64,000 nt of DNA from Streptomyces sclerotialus (lineage in GTDB: Bacteria; Actinomycetota; Actinomycetes; Streptomycetales; Streptomycetaceae), in the NCBI GenBank assembly GCA_000719105.1, contig JODX01000004.1:62001-126000 (forward strand). Direction: 5' to 3'. This document shows, piece by piece, positions 24,498 through 32,464 of the stretch. A program made the translations under genes and the position numbers. Under the pieces are notes generated by a model. The model ran no database searches. It was not told where the DNA came from and saw nothing but the letters and a program-made list of their open reading frames with translations. The stretch's first letter is position 1; each line of letters opens with the position of its first letter.

Positions 24498-25910
24498 TCA
24501 CTGGGCGATGGCCCTGCCGAGGTCGGCGGCGTCCTTGACGGAGAGGGCGTTCGCGGTCAGATCCACGGCGCCGGTGGTGGTCAGGCCGGTGGAGGTGGCG
24601 CGCAGGGACCAGATGCCGCCGGTGTTGTTCTCGCCGTCGACGCCGATGACGAGTTCGGCCCGGCCGTCCTTGGTCAGGTCGACGAGGCGGACCGCGGAGC
24701 CGAAGCGGTCCCAGGTCTCGGCGGTGCCGGGGACGCCTGCGGTGTTCTGGGTGTAGTTCTTGGCGCCCTTGGTGGTCAGCCCGGAGGCCGAGCCGAACAG
24801 GACGGTCACCATGCCGGCGTTCTTCGCCGAGCCGAGGGCCTCGCCCGGGGCGCCGACCGCCACGTCGGCGTACCCGTCCTTGTTGATGTCGCCCGTGGAC
24901 ACGGACGCGCCGAAGCCGTCGTAGGCCTCGCCCGCGCCGGGCACATCGGGGCTGTCCTGGTGGATCACGGTCGGCTGCTGGGCCGGGTCGGGGCCGTCGG
25001 GGCCGCCGTACCAGACGGAGATCCGGCCGCCCAGATGGCCGGTCGGCTTGTCCGTGCTCGGGTCCACGTAGTCACCGAGGACGAGGTCGCCGTAGCCGTC
25101 GCCGTCGATGTCGGCGACCGAGCCCTGGAGCCCGTCGGCGCCCGGCAGGGTGGTGCGCGTGTACTTCATGCCGGTCCAGCGCCAGTAGTTCACCTGACCG
25201 CCGGGGTCGCCGTCCACGAGGTGGGGGTAGAGGCGCTCGGCCGCGCCGTCGCCGTTCAGGTCGCCGGCGGCGACCTCGTACGTAGAGCCCGCGTTGACCG
25301 AGGTGTGGATCGCCGGGGTGCCGGTGCGGGTGAAGGGGCCCTCGTAGAGGCGGGTCTGGCTCTGGCCGGTGAGGGTCACGTCCGTGGCGCCGTCGCCGTC
25401 GAAGTCGCCGGTCGCGGCGCCCTGGCCGAAGCCGCCGTACTCGGCGAGCGAGGAGGGCTGCGGCAGGGTGGCGCCGCCGGACAGGCCGGACTTGCCGCCC
25501 CACAGGACGGTGGCCGAGCCGACGCCGTCCCGGTCGCCGATGCTCTCGCCGGAGGCACCCACGACGAGGTCGGCGTAGCCGTCGCGGTCCAGGTCGCCGG
25601 AGGCGAGCGAGGAACCGAACAGGTCGCCGGCCTCGGGGGTGCCCGGAACGCCGGTGGACTTCTGGGAGATCACCGTCTTCTTGGCGGCCGTCAGACCGGA
25701 GGAGGAGCCGTACAGCACGACGACGACGCCGGCGCAGGAGACGTCTCCGACGTTGCTGCACGCAGCGCCGGTGGCGACGTCGCGGTAGCCGTCGCCGTTG
25801 AAGTCGTCCGTGTACGTGGCGGTCGCGGCGGCGGCCGGGGCGGTGAGGGTCAGCGGGGTGACCCCCGCCGCGACGAGCGCGGCGAGGGCCGTGGTGGTGC
25901 GCAGACGCAT
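24498..25910 (-). CDS. Secreted FG-GAP repeat protein 6
   Basis: The predicted protein has 470 residues, with GGAG 8 bases before the ATG. The signal segment is TALAALVAAGVTPLTLTAPA. The first blade carries two cysteines (ACSNVGDVSCAG), a possible disulphide not seen in the paralogues. Seven Asp motifs run from DFNGDGYRDVAT to DLTKDGRAELVI. It lies 46 bp after gene 7 in the same direction. Confidence 0.8.
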   Translation of the reverse strand: MRLRTTTALAALVAAGVTPLTLTAPAAAATATYTDDFNGDGYRDVATGAACSNVGDVSCAGVVVVLYGSSSGLTAAKKTVISQKSTGVPGTPEAGDLFGSSLASGDLDRDGYADLVVGASGESIGDRDGVGSATVLWGGKSGLSGGATLPQPSSLAEYGGFGQGAATGDFDGDGATDVTLTGQSQTRLYEGPFTRTGTPAIHTSVNAGSTYEVAAGDLNGDGAAERLYPHLVDGDPGGQVNYWRWTGMKYTRTTLPGADGLQGSVADIDGDGYGDLVLGDYVDPSTDKPTGHLGGRISVWYGGPDGPDPAQQPTVIHQDSPDVPGAGEAYDGFGASVSTGDINKDGYADVAVGAPGEALGSAKNAGMVTVLFGSASGLTTKGAKNYTQNTAGVPGTAETWDRFGSAVRLVDLTKDGRAELVIGVDGENNTGGIWSLRATSTGLTTTGAVDLTANALSVKDAADLGRAIAQ

Positions 25911-25956
25911 GCAAGGGCTCCGAGGTGTGGGAGAGCAGGGGTGGGGATGAGGGGGA

Positions 25957-27390
25957 TCAGCCCGCCAGAACGTTGCCGAAGTACGACGTGCCCGTCGGCC
26001 CGCCCACCGTCTTGGCGCTGATGGACTTGGAGTCCGTGGCCGTGATGCCGCTGGACGTGGACTTGAACAGCCAGACCGCGCCCGCGCCGTCGTTCTCGCC
26101 CATCGCGCCGACGATCAGTTCCGCGCGGCCGTCGCCGTTGCTGTCGGTGAGGCGGACCGCGTCGCCGAAGTGGTCGGACGACTCCGCCGTGCCGGGGACG
26201 CCCGAGGTGTTCTGGTTGTACGCCTTCGCGTTCTTGCCGGTCAGGCCGGAGGAGGAGCCGCGCAGGACGACCACCGCGCCCGCCCCCGTCGCCGAGCCGA
26301 TGGACTCGTACGCGGCACCGACGGCGACGTCCGCGTACCCGTCCTTGTTCACGTCGCCCGCCGACAGGCTCCAGCCGAACCTGTCGTTCCTCTCGGCGGC
26401 GCCCGGCACGCCCGAGGTGTCCTGGTTGATACGGACCGGGGTGCGGGAGCTCAGGCCGCCGGACGCGCCGTACGTCACCGTGATCGCGCCGCCGAGGCCG
26501 CCGTTCGGCTCGTCGGTGGACTTCTCCATGAAGTTGCCGGTGACGATGTCGCCGTAGCCGTCCTTGTCCACGTCGGCGATCACCGCCTCGTAGCCGCCGG
26601 CGACCTTGCTGCCCGCCTTCAGGCCGGTGGTGGAGCCCTTGTAGAGGACGCTGCGGGTGCGGTAGCCGTCGGTGATCTCCTGCTGGCCCATGACCAGGAG
26701 GTCCGTCTTCCCGTCGCCCGTGACGTCGCCCGCGACGAGCTTGTCGCTGTTGATGCCCGTCTGCTCGTACGTGTCGATGCCGACGAGGGACTGCGCCTTG
26801 CCCGTGCGGGAGATCGGGCCGTCGAAGACGTTCAGCTCGGGATAGGCGAGGTTGGCCGCGGCCAGGTCCGTGTCGCCGTCCCCGTCGAAGTCGCCGGCCG
26901 CGACCGACCAGCCCAGCTCGTTGCGGTTCTCGGGGAGGGGCGAGGTGATGTCCGTGGCGGTTGTGAGGCCGGACGCGCCGCCCCAGATCACGGTGAGCGC
27001 GCCCGACTCGTCCGTCGAGCCGATCCGCTCGCCGTGCACGCCCACGATCAGGTCCGTGTAGCCGTCGTCGTCCAGGTCGCCCGTGGTGAGGCGGTCGCCG
27101 AAGTAGTCGCCCGACTCCGGGGTGCCGGGGATGCCGGAGGTGGCCTGGCTGATCACCTGGCGGTTGGCGGTGTCGAGGCCGCTCTTCGTGCCGTACACGA
27201 CGGCGACGTATCCGGCGCCGGACTTGCCGGACACCTTGCCGATGGGCGCGGCGATCGCGAGGTCGCGGTAGCCGTCGCCGTTGAAGTCGCCGGACAGGCC
27301 CGAGGGGGCGGCGGCCTGGGCGGTCGCCGGGAGGGCGGTGAGCAGGCCGGTGGTGAGGGCGGTGGCGAGGAGGAGGGTGCGCTTGCGCAT
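25957..27390 (-). CDS. Secreted FG-GAP repeat protein 7
   Basis: The predicted protein has 477 residues, with GGAG before the ATG. The signal segment is LLLATALTTGLLTALPATAQ with cleavage near AQAAA. Seven good calcium motifs (DFNGDGYRDLAI, DLDDDGYTDLIV, DFDGDGDTDLAA, DVTGDGKTDLLV, DVDKDGYGDIVT, DVNKDGYADVAV, DSNGDGRAELIV). Between blades it has the family phrase QATSGIPGTPESGDYFGD. It lies 80 bp after gene 8, the widest gap of the run, so an internal promoter is possible. Confidence 0.8.
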   Translation of the reverse strand: MRKRTLLLATALTTGLLTALPATAQAAAPSGLSGDFNGDGYRDLAIAAPIGKVSGKSGAGYVAVVYGTKSGLDTANRQVISQATSGIPGTPESGDYFGDRLTTGDLDDDGYTDLIVGVHGERIGSTDESGALTVIWGGASGLTTATDITSPLPENRNELGWSVAAGDFDGDGDTDLAAANLAYPELNVFDGPISRTGKAQSLVGIDTYEQTGINSDKLVAGDVTGDGKTDLLVMGQQEITDGYRTRSVLYKGSTTGLKAGSKVAGGYEAVIADVDKDGYGDIVTGNFMEKSTDEPNGGLGGAITVTYGASGGLSSRTPVRINQDTSGVPGAAERNDRFGWSLSAGDVNKDGYADVAVGAAYESIGSATGAGAVVVLRGSSSGLTGKNAKAYNQNTSGVPGTAESSDHFGDAVRLTDSNGDGRAELIVGAMGENDGAGAVWLFKSTSSGITATDSKSISAKTVGGPTGTSYFGNVLAG

Positions 27391-27470
27391 GCGGGGCTCC
27401 GGGGCTCCTGGGTGGGCGGGCCCGCACCCTCGGCGGGTGCGGGCCCTACGGGGCAAGAGGCGTGCGTGCG

Positions 27471-28949
27471 TCAGTTGCCGGCGTTCGCGCCGAACATCGG
27501 GTAGGCGTCCGTGGACACGCCGACCGCGGACGGGGAGACGGAGCGGGAGCCCGTCGCGGTGATCTTGGAGCCGTTGGACGGCAGGTAGACCACCGAGCCG
27601 TTGCCGCTGTTCTCGCCGTACGCGCCGACCGTCAGGTCCGCCCTGCCGTCGCCGGTGACGTCGGTGAGCTTCACCTCGCCGCCGAAGAGGTCGGCCTCCT
27701 CGTCCGAGCCGGGGACGCCGGACGTCGACTGGGCGAAGTACTGGTAGCCCGACGTGGTGTTCACACCGGACGCCGAGCCGTACAGGATGGTCACCGAACC
27801 CGCGTCGACGACGCCGTTCAGGTCCTCGCCGGGGGCGCCGACCACCAGGTCCGTCCTCCCGTCGCCGTTGATGTCGCCGAGGGAGAGCTCGCCGCCGAAG
27901 TAGTCGCCGCGCTCGGAGGCACCGGGCACGTTGCCGCTGTTCTGCGTCACGGCCTTGACGGTGGCCGGGCCGTCGGCGGAGCCGTAGATGACGTGGACCT
28001 TGCCGCCGATGGACGACTCGGGCACGGAGGGCTCGCCGCTGCCGGACTTGGCCGGGTCCCAGTGCTGGCCGGTGACGATGTCCCCGTACCCGTCGCCGTT
28101 GACGTCGCCGATGCCGGTGACCATGCCGCGCTTCAGCTCCTGCGCGTACGACACGTCGAGGCCGGAGGCGGTGCCGGGCACGTAGTAGTTGGTGTTCCAG
28201 CCGTCGGCGCTGTCGGTCTCGTAGCCGTCGACGACCAGGTCGGTGCGCCGGTCGCCGTTGACGTCGCCCGCGAAGAGGTTGAGCGGACCGGTGTCGCCGC
28301 CGGACATGATCGGCGGGCGGAGGGAGTAACGGCCGCCGTACGTACCGGTCTTGGTGATGCCGTCCTTGAAGACGTAGATGCGGTTGGACGAGGAGCCGAC
28401 CGCGAGGTCCTCCGTGCCGTCGCCGTCGAAGTCGCCCGCGGCGAGGGTCGTGCCCCAGCGGTCGTGCGACGAGGGCGCCGCGTCCTTGAGCGTGGTGCCG
28501 CCGGACAGGCCGTTCGCCGAGCCCCACAGGATCGCGACGGTGCCGCCGTCCTTGTCTCCGTCCACGTCCTCGTAGGCGGCGGACACGGCGAGGTCGTCGA
28601 ACCCGTCACCGTTGAAGTCGCCGTACGCGCTCACCCAGCCGAAGCCGTCGTCGGTCTCGGCGCTGCCGGGGACACCGGAGGAGTTCTGGCTGATCACGGA
28701 CCGCTTGGCGGACGAGACACCGCTCGCCGAGCCGTACAGGGCGACGATCTGGCCGGCTGTCTTCTTGCCGCCGACGGTGGCCGAGCCGGCCGAGTACGCG
28801 ACGTCGCCGTAGCCGTCGCCGTTGAAGTCCGCCACAGGGTGGTGGACGGAGTCGGCCGCCGTCGCGGTCGCGGCCGAGAACGTCAGCAGCCCGCCCGTCA
28901 GCGTGGCCGCGGCGGCCGTCGCGAGGGCGAGTCGCAGGTGCTTGTGCAT
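27471..28949 (-). CDS. Secreted FG-GAP repeat protein 8
   Basis: The predicted protein has 492 residues, with AGGAGA upstream of the ATG. The signal segment is LRLALATAAAATLTGGLLTF with cleavage near TATAADS. Seven Asp motifs run from DFNGDGYGDVAY to DVTGDGRADLTV; the fourth is altered (DVNGDRRTDLVV). It is the first gene of the six-paralogue run, so the promoter should lie in 28950-29077. That region shares the 11-mer TGCCCGAGTTC with the leader of FG-GAP gene 1. A broken DUF397 gene lies divergently beyond it. Confidence 0.8.
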   Translation of the reverse strand: MHKHLRLALATAAAATLTGGLLTFSAATATAADSVHHPVADFNGDGYGDVAYSAGSATVGGKKTAGQIVALYGSASGVSSAKRSVISQNSSGVPGSAETDDGFGWVSAYGDFNGDGFDDLAVSAAYEDVDGDKDGGTVAILWGSANGLSGGTTLKDAAPSSHDRWGTTLAAGDFDGDGTEDLAVGSSSNRIYVFKDGITKTGTYGGRYSLRPPIMSGGDTGPLNLFAGDVNGDRRTDLVVDGYETDSADGWNTNYYVPGTASGLDVSYAQELKRGMVTGIGDVNGDGYGDIVTGQHWDPAKSGSGEPSVPESSIGGKVHVIYGSADGPATVKAVTQNSGNVPGASERGDYFGGELSLGDINGDGRTDLVVGAPGEDLNGVVDAGSVTILYGSASGVNTTSGYQYFAQSTSGVPGSDEEADLFGGEVKLTDVTGDGRADLTVGAYGENSGNGSVVYLPSNGSKITATGSRSVSPSAVGVSTDAYPMFGANAGN

Positions 28950-29077
28950 GCGGGAATCTCCTGCGGCATGCGGGCCCGCCTCATCGGCAGGCCCAGTCAA
29001 ATGGGGTGCCGTCTGCCCGAGTTCACCCAGATTTCGAACAGGTGTTGCATGGCAGTTGGCGAACAGGAGACACGCAG

Positions 29078-29275
29078 ATGTGCGAGAGGGTTGTATGGGA
29101 CTTCGGAAAACCTCCGTGCTTTTTCGGAGCATGCGGCACCCGCCGGGGAGGTGGTCGCCGCATCGGACGCCGCACTGTGGATCCGTGAGAGCGACGAGCC
29201 CGGCACCGTCATGACCACCGCTCCGACCGACCGGACTCGCCGCCCTCGTGCGTCACTTGCACAGGGACCGGTGGC
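29078..29275 (+). pseudogene. Broken DUF397 gene
   Basis: After an ATG with AGGAGA upstream, the reading reaches VWDFGKPP in frame. It then continues in a second frame as SEHAAPAGEVVAASDAALWI and [16 protein letters not shown], and ends in a third as [13 protein letters not shown]. Assembled, these match the intact DUF397 protein at 19939 (RESDEPDT, LAALLHHLREHD). At least two frameshifts are needed. No HTH partner remains, so this is the relic of a second regulatory pair at the other edge of the FG-GAP cluster. Confidence 0.65.
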
Positions 29276-29305
29276 CGCCCACCGGTCCCGTACGCCGTCC
29301 GCGGT

Positions 29306-30055
29306 TCAGATCTGGTTCTCGCCGCCGTCGACGTAGACGTTGGCCCCGAGCATGAAGCTGCTCTGGTCGGAGGCCAGGAACGCCACGACCGCGGCGGCCT
29401 CCTCCGGGCGTCCCATCCGGCCCAGTGCGGTGTCCATGGCGAGCTTCGTGCGGACGTCGGCGGCGTTCTCCTCGCCGAAGAGGCTGGTGATGCCGGGGGT
29501 GTCGATCGGGCCCGGCGACACCGCGTTGACCCGGACGCCGCGGCCCTTGAGCTCGTTGGCCCAGACCCGCGTGAAGGTCCGTACGGCCGCCTTCGACGCC
29601 GCGTACAGGCCGAATCCCTCCGTGCCGTTGTCCGCGGCGGTGGAGGCGTTCAGGATCACCGAGGCGCCGTCGTTGAGCAGCGGCAGCGCCTTCTGGACGG
29701 TGAACAGCGTGCCCCGCACGTTGATGTCGAAGATGTGGTCGAAGTCCTCCTGGGTGATCTGCTCCAGCGGTACCAGGGAGGCGGTCGCCGCGTTCGCGAA
29801 GACCACGTCCAGGCCACGGCCCCGGGCGCGGACCGCGTCGTACAGCCGGTCCAGGTCCGCGAGGTTCGAGATGTCGCCCGCCACCGCGGTGGCCCTTGCC
29901 GCGCCGATGGTCTCGACGGCGGCGTCCAGTTCGGTCTTGCGGCGGCCGGTGATGAACACGTGCGCGCCCTCGTCCGCCAGCCGTACGGCGGTGGCCAGGC
30001 CGATACCGGTGCCGCCGCCGGTGACGACGGCGGTCTTGTCCTCGAGCTGTCCCAT
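29306..30055 (-). CDS. Short-chain dehydrogenase/reductase
   Basis: The predicted protein has 249 residues. The ATG at 30055 has GGAGGT about 7 bases upstream; an in-frame ATG at 30070 does not. The cofactor motif is GGGTGIG, with an NAG-like segment (FANAAT). The catalytic Ser lies in NAST and the active pair in YAASK. The C-terminal VYVDGGENQ is typical of classical FabG-like SDRs using NAD(P)H. The substrate is unknown. It is divergent from a TetR regulator, and two copies of a palindrome lie between them, so it is very probably repressed by it. It may act on or detoxify a small carbonyl compound. Confidence 0.9.
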   Translation of the reverse strand: MGQLEDKTAVVTGGGTGIGLATAVRLADEGAHVFITGRRKTELDAAVETIGAARATAVAGDISNLADLDRLYDAVRARGRGLDVVFANAATASLVPLEQITQEDFDHIFDINVRGTLFTVQKALPLLNDGASVILNASTAADNGTEGFGLYAASKAAVRTFTRVWANELKGRGVRVNAVSPGPIDTPGITSLFGEENAADVRTKLAMDTALGRMGRPEEAAAVVAFLASDQSSFMLGANVYVDGGENQI

Positions 30056-30092
30056 GCGAATGACCTCCACAGGCGCCAGTACGGCGTTCGAC

Positions 30093-30114
30093 TTCAGTAC
30101 CGATCGGTACTGAA
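30093..30114. promoter_or_regulatory. TetR operator 1
   Basis: A perfect 22-bp palindrome with half-sites TTCAGTACCGA and TCGGTACTGAA, 38 bp upstream of the SDR start. A second, near-identical copy lies 38 bp away (centre to centre) closer to the tetR gene. Confidence 0.8.
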
Positions 30115-30130
30115 AGGGACCGTAGCATGC

Positions 30131-30152
30131 TTCTGCACCGATCGGTACAGAA
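30131..30152. promoter_or_regulatory. TetR operator 2
   Basis: Half-sites TTCTGCACCGA and TCGGTACAGAA form a palindrome with one mismatched pair and share the CCGATCGGTAC core of operator 1. It ends 20 bp before the tetR start, so the regulator probably represses itself as well as the SDR gene. Confidence 0.75.
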
Positions 30153-30172
30153 GGAGGGGGTGGAGAAGTACG

Positions 30173-30790
30173 ATGGAGCGCATGGGTACGCAGCAGAAGG
30201 CGCCGATCGGCCGGCCGAGGGGCTTCGACGCCGACGAGGCCCTCGAACGGGCCATGCGGGTCTTCTGGGAGAAGGGCTACGAGGGCGCCAGCCTCACCGA
30301 CCTGACCAGCGCCATGGGCATCACGCGCACCAGCATGTACGCGGCCTTCGGCAACAAGGAGGACCTGTTCCGCAGGGCCCTGGAGCGCTACGAGGAGGGC
30401 CCCGCCGCGTATGTGGCCCGAGCCCTGCGGGAACCGACCGCCCGGCAGGTGGCCACCGCGTTCCTCGACGGCGCCGTCCGGGCCAACACCCGCCCCGGCT
30501 GCCCCGCCGGGTGCCTCGGTGTCACGGGCTCCCTCGCCGCCGGCGACACCGCGCGCAGTGTCCGTGACACCCTCGCCGACTGGCGCAACGGAGGGACCTT
30601 CCGTCTCCGTGAACGGTTCAGACGGGCCGTGGACGAGGGCGATCTGCCCGCGGAAGCCGACCCGGGCGTGCTCGCCCGCTACCTCATGACCGTGGCGAAC
30701 GGCATCGCCGTCCAGGCCGCCGGCGGCGCCACGGGCGACGACCTTCAGCAGGTGGCCGATATGGCCCTGCGGACCTGGCCGTCCGCCTGA
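30173..30790 (+). CDS. TetR-family transcriptional regulator
   Basis: The predicted protein has 205 residues. The N-terminal HTH reads [46 protein letters not shown], the standard TetR pattern. The C-terminal ligand domain contains PGCPAGCLG, found in the AcrR-like group that often controls adjacent reductases. The ATG at 30173 is preferred over 30182. It is divergently transcribed from the SDR gene with two shared palindromic operators. The inducer is unknown. Confidence 0.9.
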   Translation: MERMGTQQKAPIGRPRGFDADEALERAMRVFWEKGYEGASLTDLTSAMGITRTSMYAAFGNKEDLFRRALERYEEGPAAYVARALREPTARQVATAFLDGAVRANTRPGCPAGCLGVTGSLAAGDTARSVRDTLADWRNGGTFRLRERFRRAVDEGDLPAEADPGVLARYLMTVANGIAVQAAGGATGDDLQQVADMALRTWPSA

Positions 30791-30899
30791 CGGACTCGAC
30801 GCCGCGGATCCGGCGCATCCGCATCGAGGACCTCGACCGCCTGCCGGACGGCCTCGGCGACGACGGCGCTCCCGGCGAGGACCTGTCCGGCCCCCGACG

Positions 30900-32240
30900 T
30901 CAGGGCTTCAGGAACGTCGCCGACGAGAAGGTGACCACCGGCTCCGGGGCCACTGCCCCCTGCCGCCGGCCCGCGTACACCGCGACCGTGTCCTCCGTCT
31001 CTCCCCGGAACGTCTGCGCCACCAGGTCCGCCAGGCCGTCCCCGGTGTAGTCGCCGACCGCCAGGACGCGGGTGGTGCCCTCGGCCGGTGGGTCCACGGT
31101 GACGACGCCGGACGCGGTGAGGCCCTTCGTACGGCCCTGGAAGATCCGCAGCTCCGTGCCGCCGGCGACCAGCTCGGCGTGCCCGTCGCCGTCGAAGTCG
31201 CCCGCGTCCAGCACCGTGCCGGGTACCTCCAGCTCGGCCCGCTGGGTGGCCGCGGAGCCGGTGAGGTCGTACCGCAGCGCCGTACCGTCCGGGGAGCCGA
31301 CCGCGGCGTCGACCGTCTTCTTCACGCCGCCGAAGCGGCCGAAGGCGACGTCGACGCCCGCGGGCAGGGCGAAGCCCGTGCGGGTGGGGCCGGCCGGGCC
31401 GCCGTACACCACGGTCGAGGGGGAGGCGTCGCCGTCCTCGCGGACGAGCAGGTCGTCGTGGCCGTCGCCGTCGACGTCCACCGCGGGCCCGGTGGGGACG
31501 CTGCCGGGGGCGGCGAGGGGTGCGCCCGCCGCGTCCGGGGCGCCCTTGCGGGTGAACGGGCCGCGCAGGTAGGTCAGCCGGCTGGCCGAGGCGTGCAGGA
31601 CCAGGTCGTTCGCTCCGTCGCCGTCGAAGTCGCCGCACACCGGCTGGTCCGGCCAGTCGTTGCCGGCCCGGGCCCCGTCGGGCACGGTGAGCTTCACGGC
31701 CTTGCCGGTCAGGCCCGAGGGGGAGCCGAAGAGGATCTGCAGGGGGACCGGCGGGCGTCCCTGGCCGTCGTACGGCGGATCGGTGGAGACGACGAGGTCG
31801 GTGAAGCCGTCGCCGTCCAGGTCGCAGCTCTCCTCCGCGTCGAACACGGCGGGCAGCACGCCTTCGGTGGCGGCCGCCTGCTTCGCCGGGTCGAGCAGCT
31901 GCCGCGCCCCCGGGTCGAGGCCGTCGCCCGTGCCGTACACGATGCCGATGCCGGCGTCGTCCGCGTGGCTCTGCTTCTTCACCAGGTCGTTGAGGACGAG
32001 GTCACGGTGGCCGTCGCCGTTGAAGTCGTCGGGTACGTCGCTGCCCTTGCCGCGCGGGACGGCTACGCGTGCGTGGCCCTTCGTCGTGGTCACTGTGCGC
32101 GGCTTCTGTGCGGTCCCGGCGTGCCCGGTGGGTCCGCACGCGGTCAACAGGGCGCCCCCCAGCCCGAGGGCGCAGCCGGCCAGGGTCGCCGTCACGCGTA
32201 TGCCCGCTGTTCCTCCGCGCACCGTCCACCTCGTCCGCAC
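30900..32240 (-). CDS. FG-GAP repeat lipoprotein
   Basis: The predicted protein has about 446 residues from a GTG at 32240; the exact start is uncertain because no candidate has a strong ribosome site. The lipobox LLTAC follows a hydrophobic segment (VTATLAGCALGLGGA), so the protein should be lipid-anchored on the outer face of the membrane. Six good Asp calcium motifs are present (DFNGDGHRDLVL, DLDGDGFTDLVV, DFDGDGANDLVL, DVDGDGHDDLLV, DFDGDGHAELVA, DYTGDGLADLVA) and a seventh blade is degenerate. It is related to, but clearly more distant from, the eight secreted paralogues. Confidence 0.75.
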   Translation of the reverse strand: MRTRWTVRGGTAGIRVTATLAGCALGLGGALLTACGPTGHAGTAQKPRTVTTTKGHARVAVPRGKGSDVPDDFNGDGHRDLVLNDLVKKQSHADDAGIGIVYGTGDGLDPGARQLLDPAKQAAATEGVLPAVFDAEESCDLDGDGFTDLVVSTDPPYDGQGRPPVPLQILFGSPSGLTGKAVKLTVPDGARAGNDWPDQPVCGDFDGDGANDLVLHASASRLTYLRGPFTRKGAPDAAGAPLAAPGSVPTGPAVDVDGDGHDDLLVREDGDASPSTVVYGGPAGPTRTGFALPAGVDVAFGRFGGVKKTVDAAVGSPDGTALRYDLTGSAATQRAELEVPGTVLDAGDFDGDGHAELVAGGTELRIFQGRTKGLTASGVVTVDPPAEGTTRVLAVGDYTGDGLADLVAQTFRGETEDTVAVYAGRRQGAVAPEPVVTFSSATFLKP

Positions 32241-32313
32241 CGATGACACCAACAACAACGACCGGGACATCATGCACATGTCCGGGAGGGACGGTAAGGG
32301 GCGGGTGGAGACG

Positions 32314-32395
32314 GATACGGAAGGGGACACCGAGATGAAAAGGGACACCGATACGGAAGGGGACACCGATACGGAAGGGGACACCGATACGGAAG
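32314..32395. repeat. 18-bp tandem repeat, about 4.5 copies
   Basis: The unit GATACGGAAGGGGACACC occurs at 32314, 32350 and 32368, with a degenerate copy at 32332 and a half copy at 32386. It lies upstream of the lipoprotein gene and abuts a terminator. In one minus-strand frame it encodes Ser-Val-Ser repeats, but the frame has no start in a sensible place. Confidence 0.8.
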
Positions 32396-32431
32396 ACGCC
32401 ACCTCCCCACAGCCCGTGGGGAGGTGGCGTC
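32395..32431. terminator. Terminator of the EtfD-like gene
   Basis: A perfect 16-bp stem (32395-32410 with 32416-32431) with loop AGCCC, lying 34 bp after the stop codon of the minus-strand oxidoreductase gene. Confidence 0.9.
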
Positions 32432-32464
32432 CTTCCGTTCTCCGTGTGCTCGCGCGGCGCCCGG

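Noticed and set aside
15144..28900. Very long plus-strand open frames (400-500 codons) opposite the FG-GAP genes
   Set aside because: They are antisense shadows caused by GC-biased third positions. Their products are Val/Gly/Arg-rich low complexity without signal peptides or ribosome sites, while the minus-strand proteins have clear motifs.
32314..32395. CRISPR array or N-terminal extension of the lipoprotein gene
   Set aside because: The 18-bp units are contiguous without spacers. The Ser-Val-rich frame through them is upstream of an internal signal peptide with lipobox, so it is not the protein's N-terminus.
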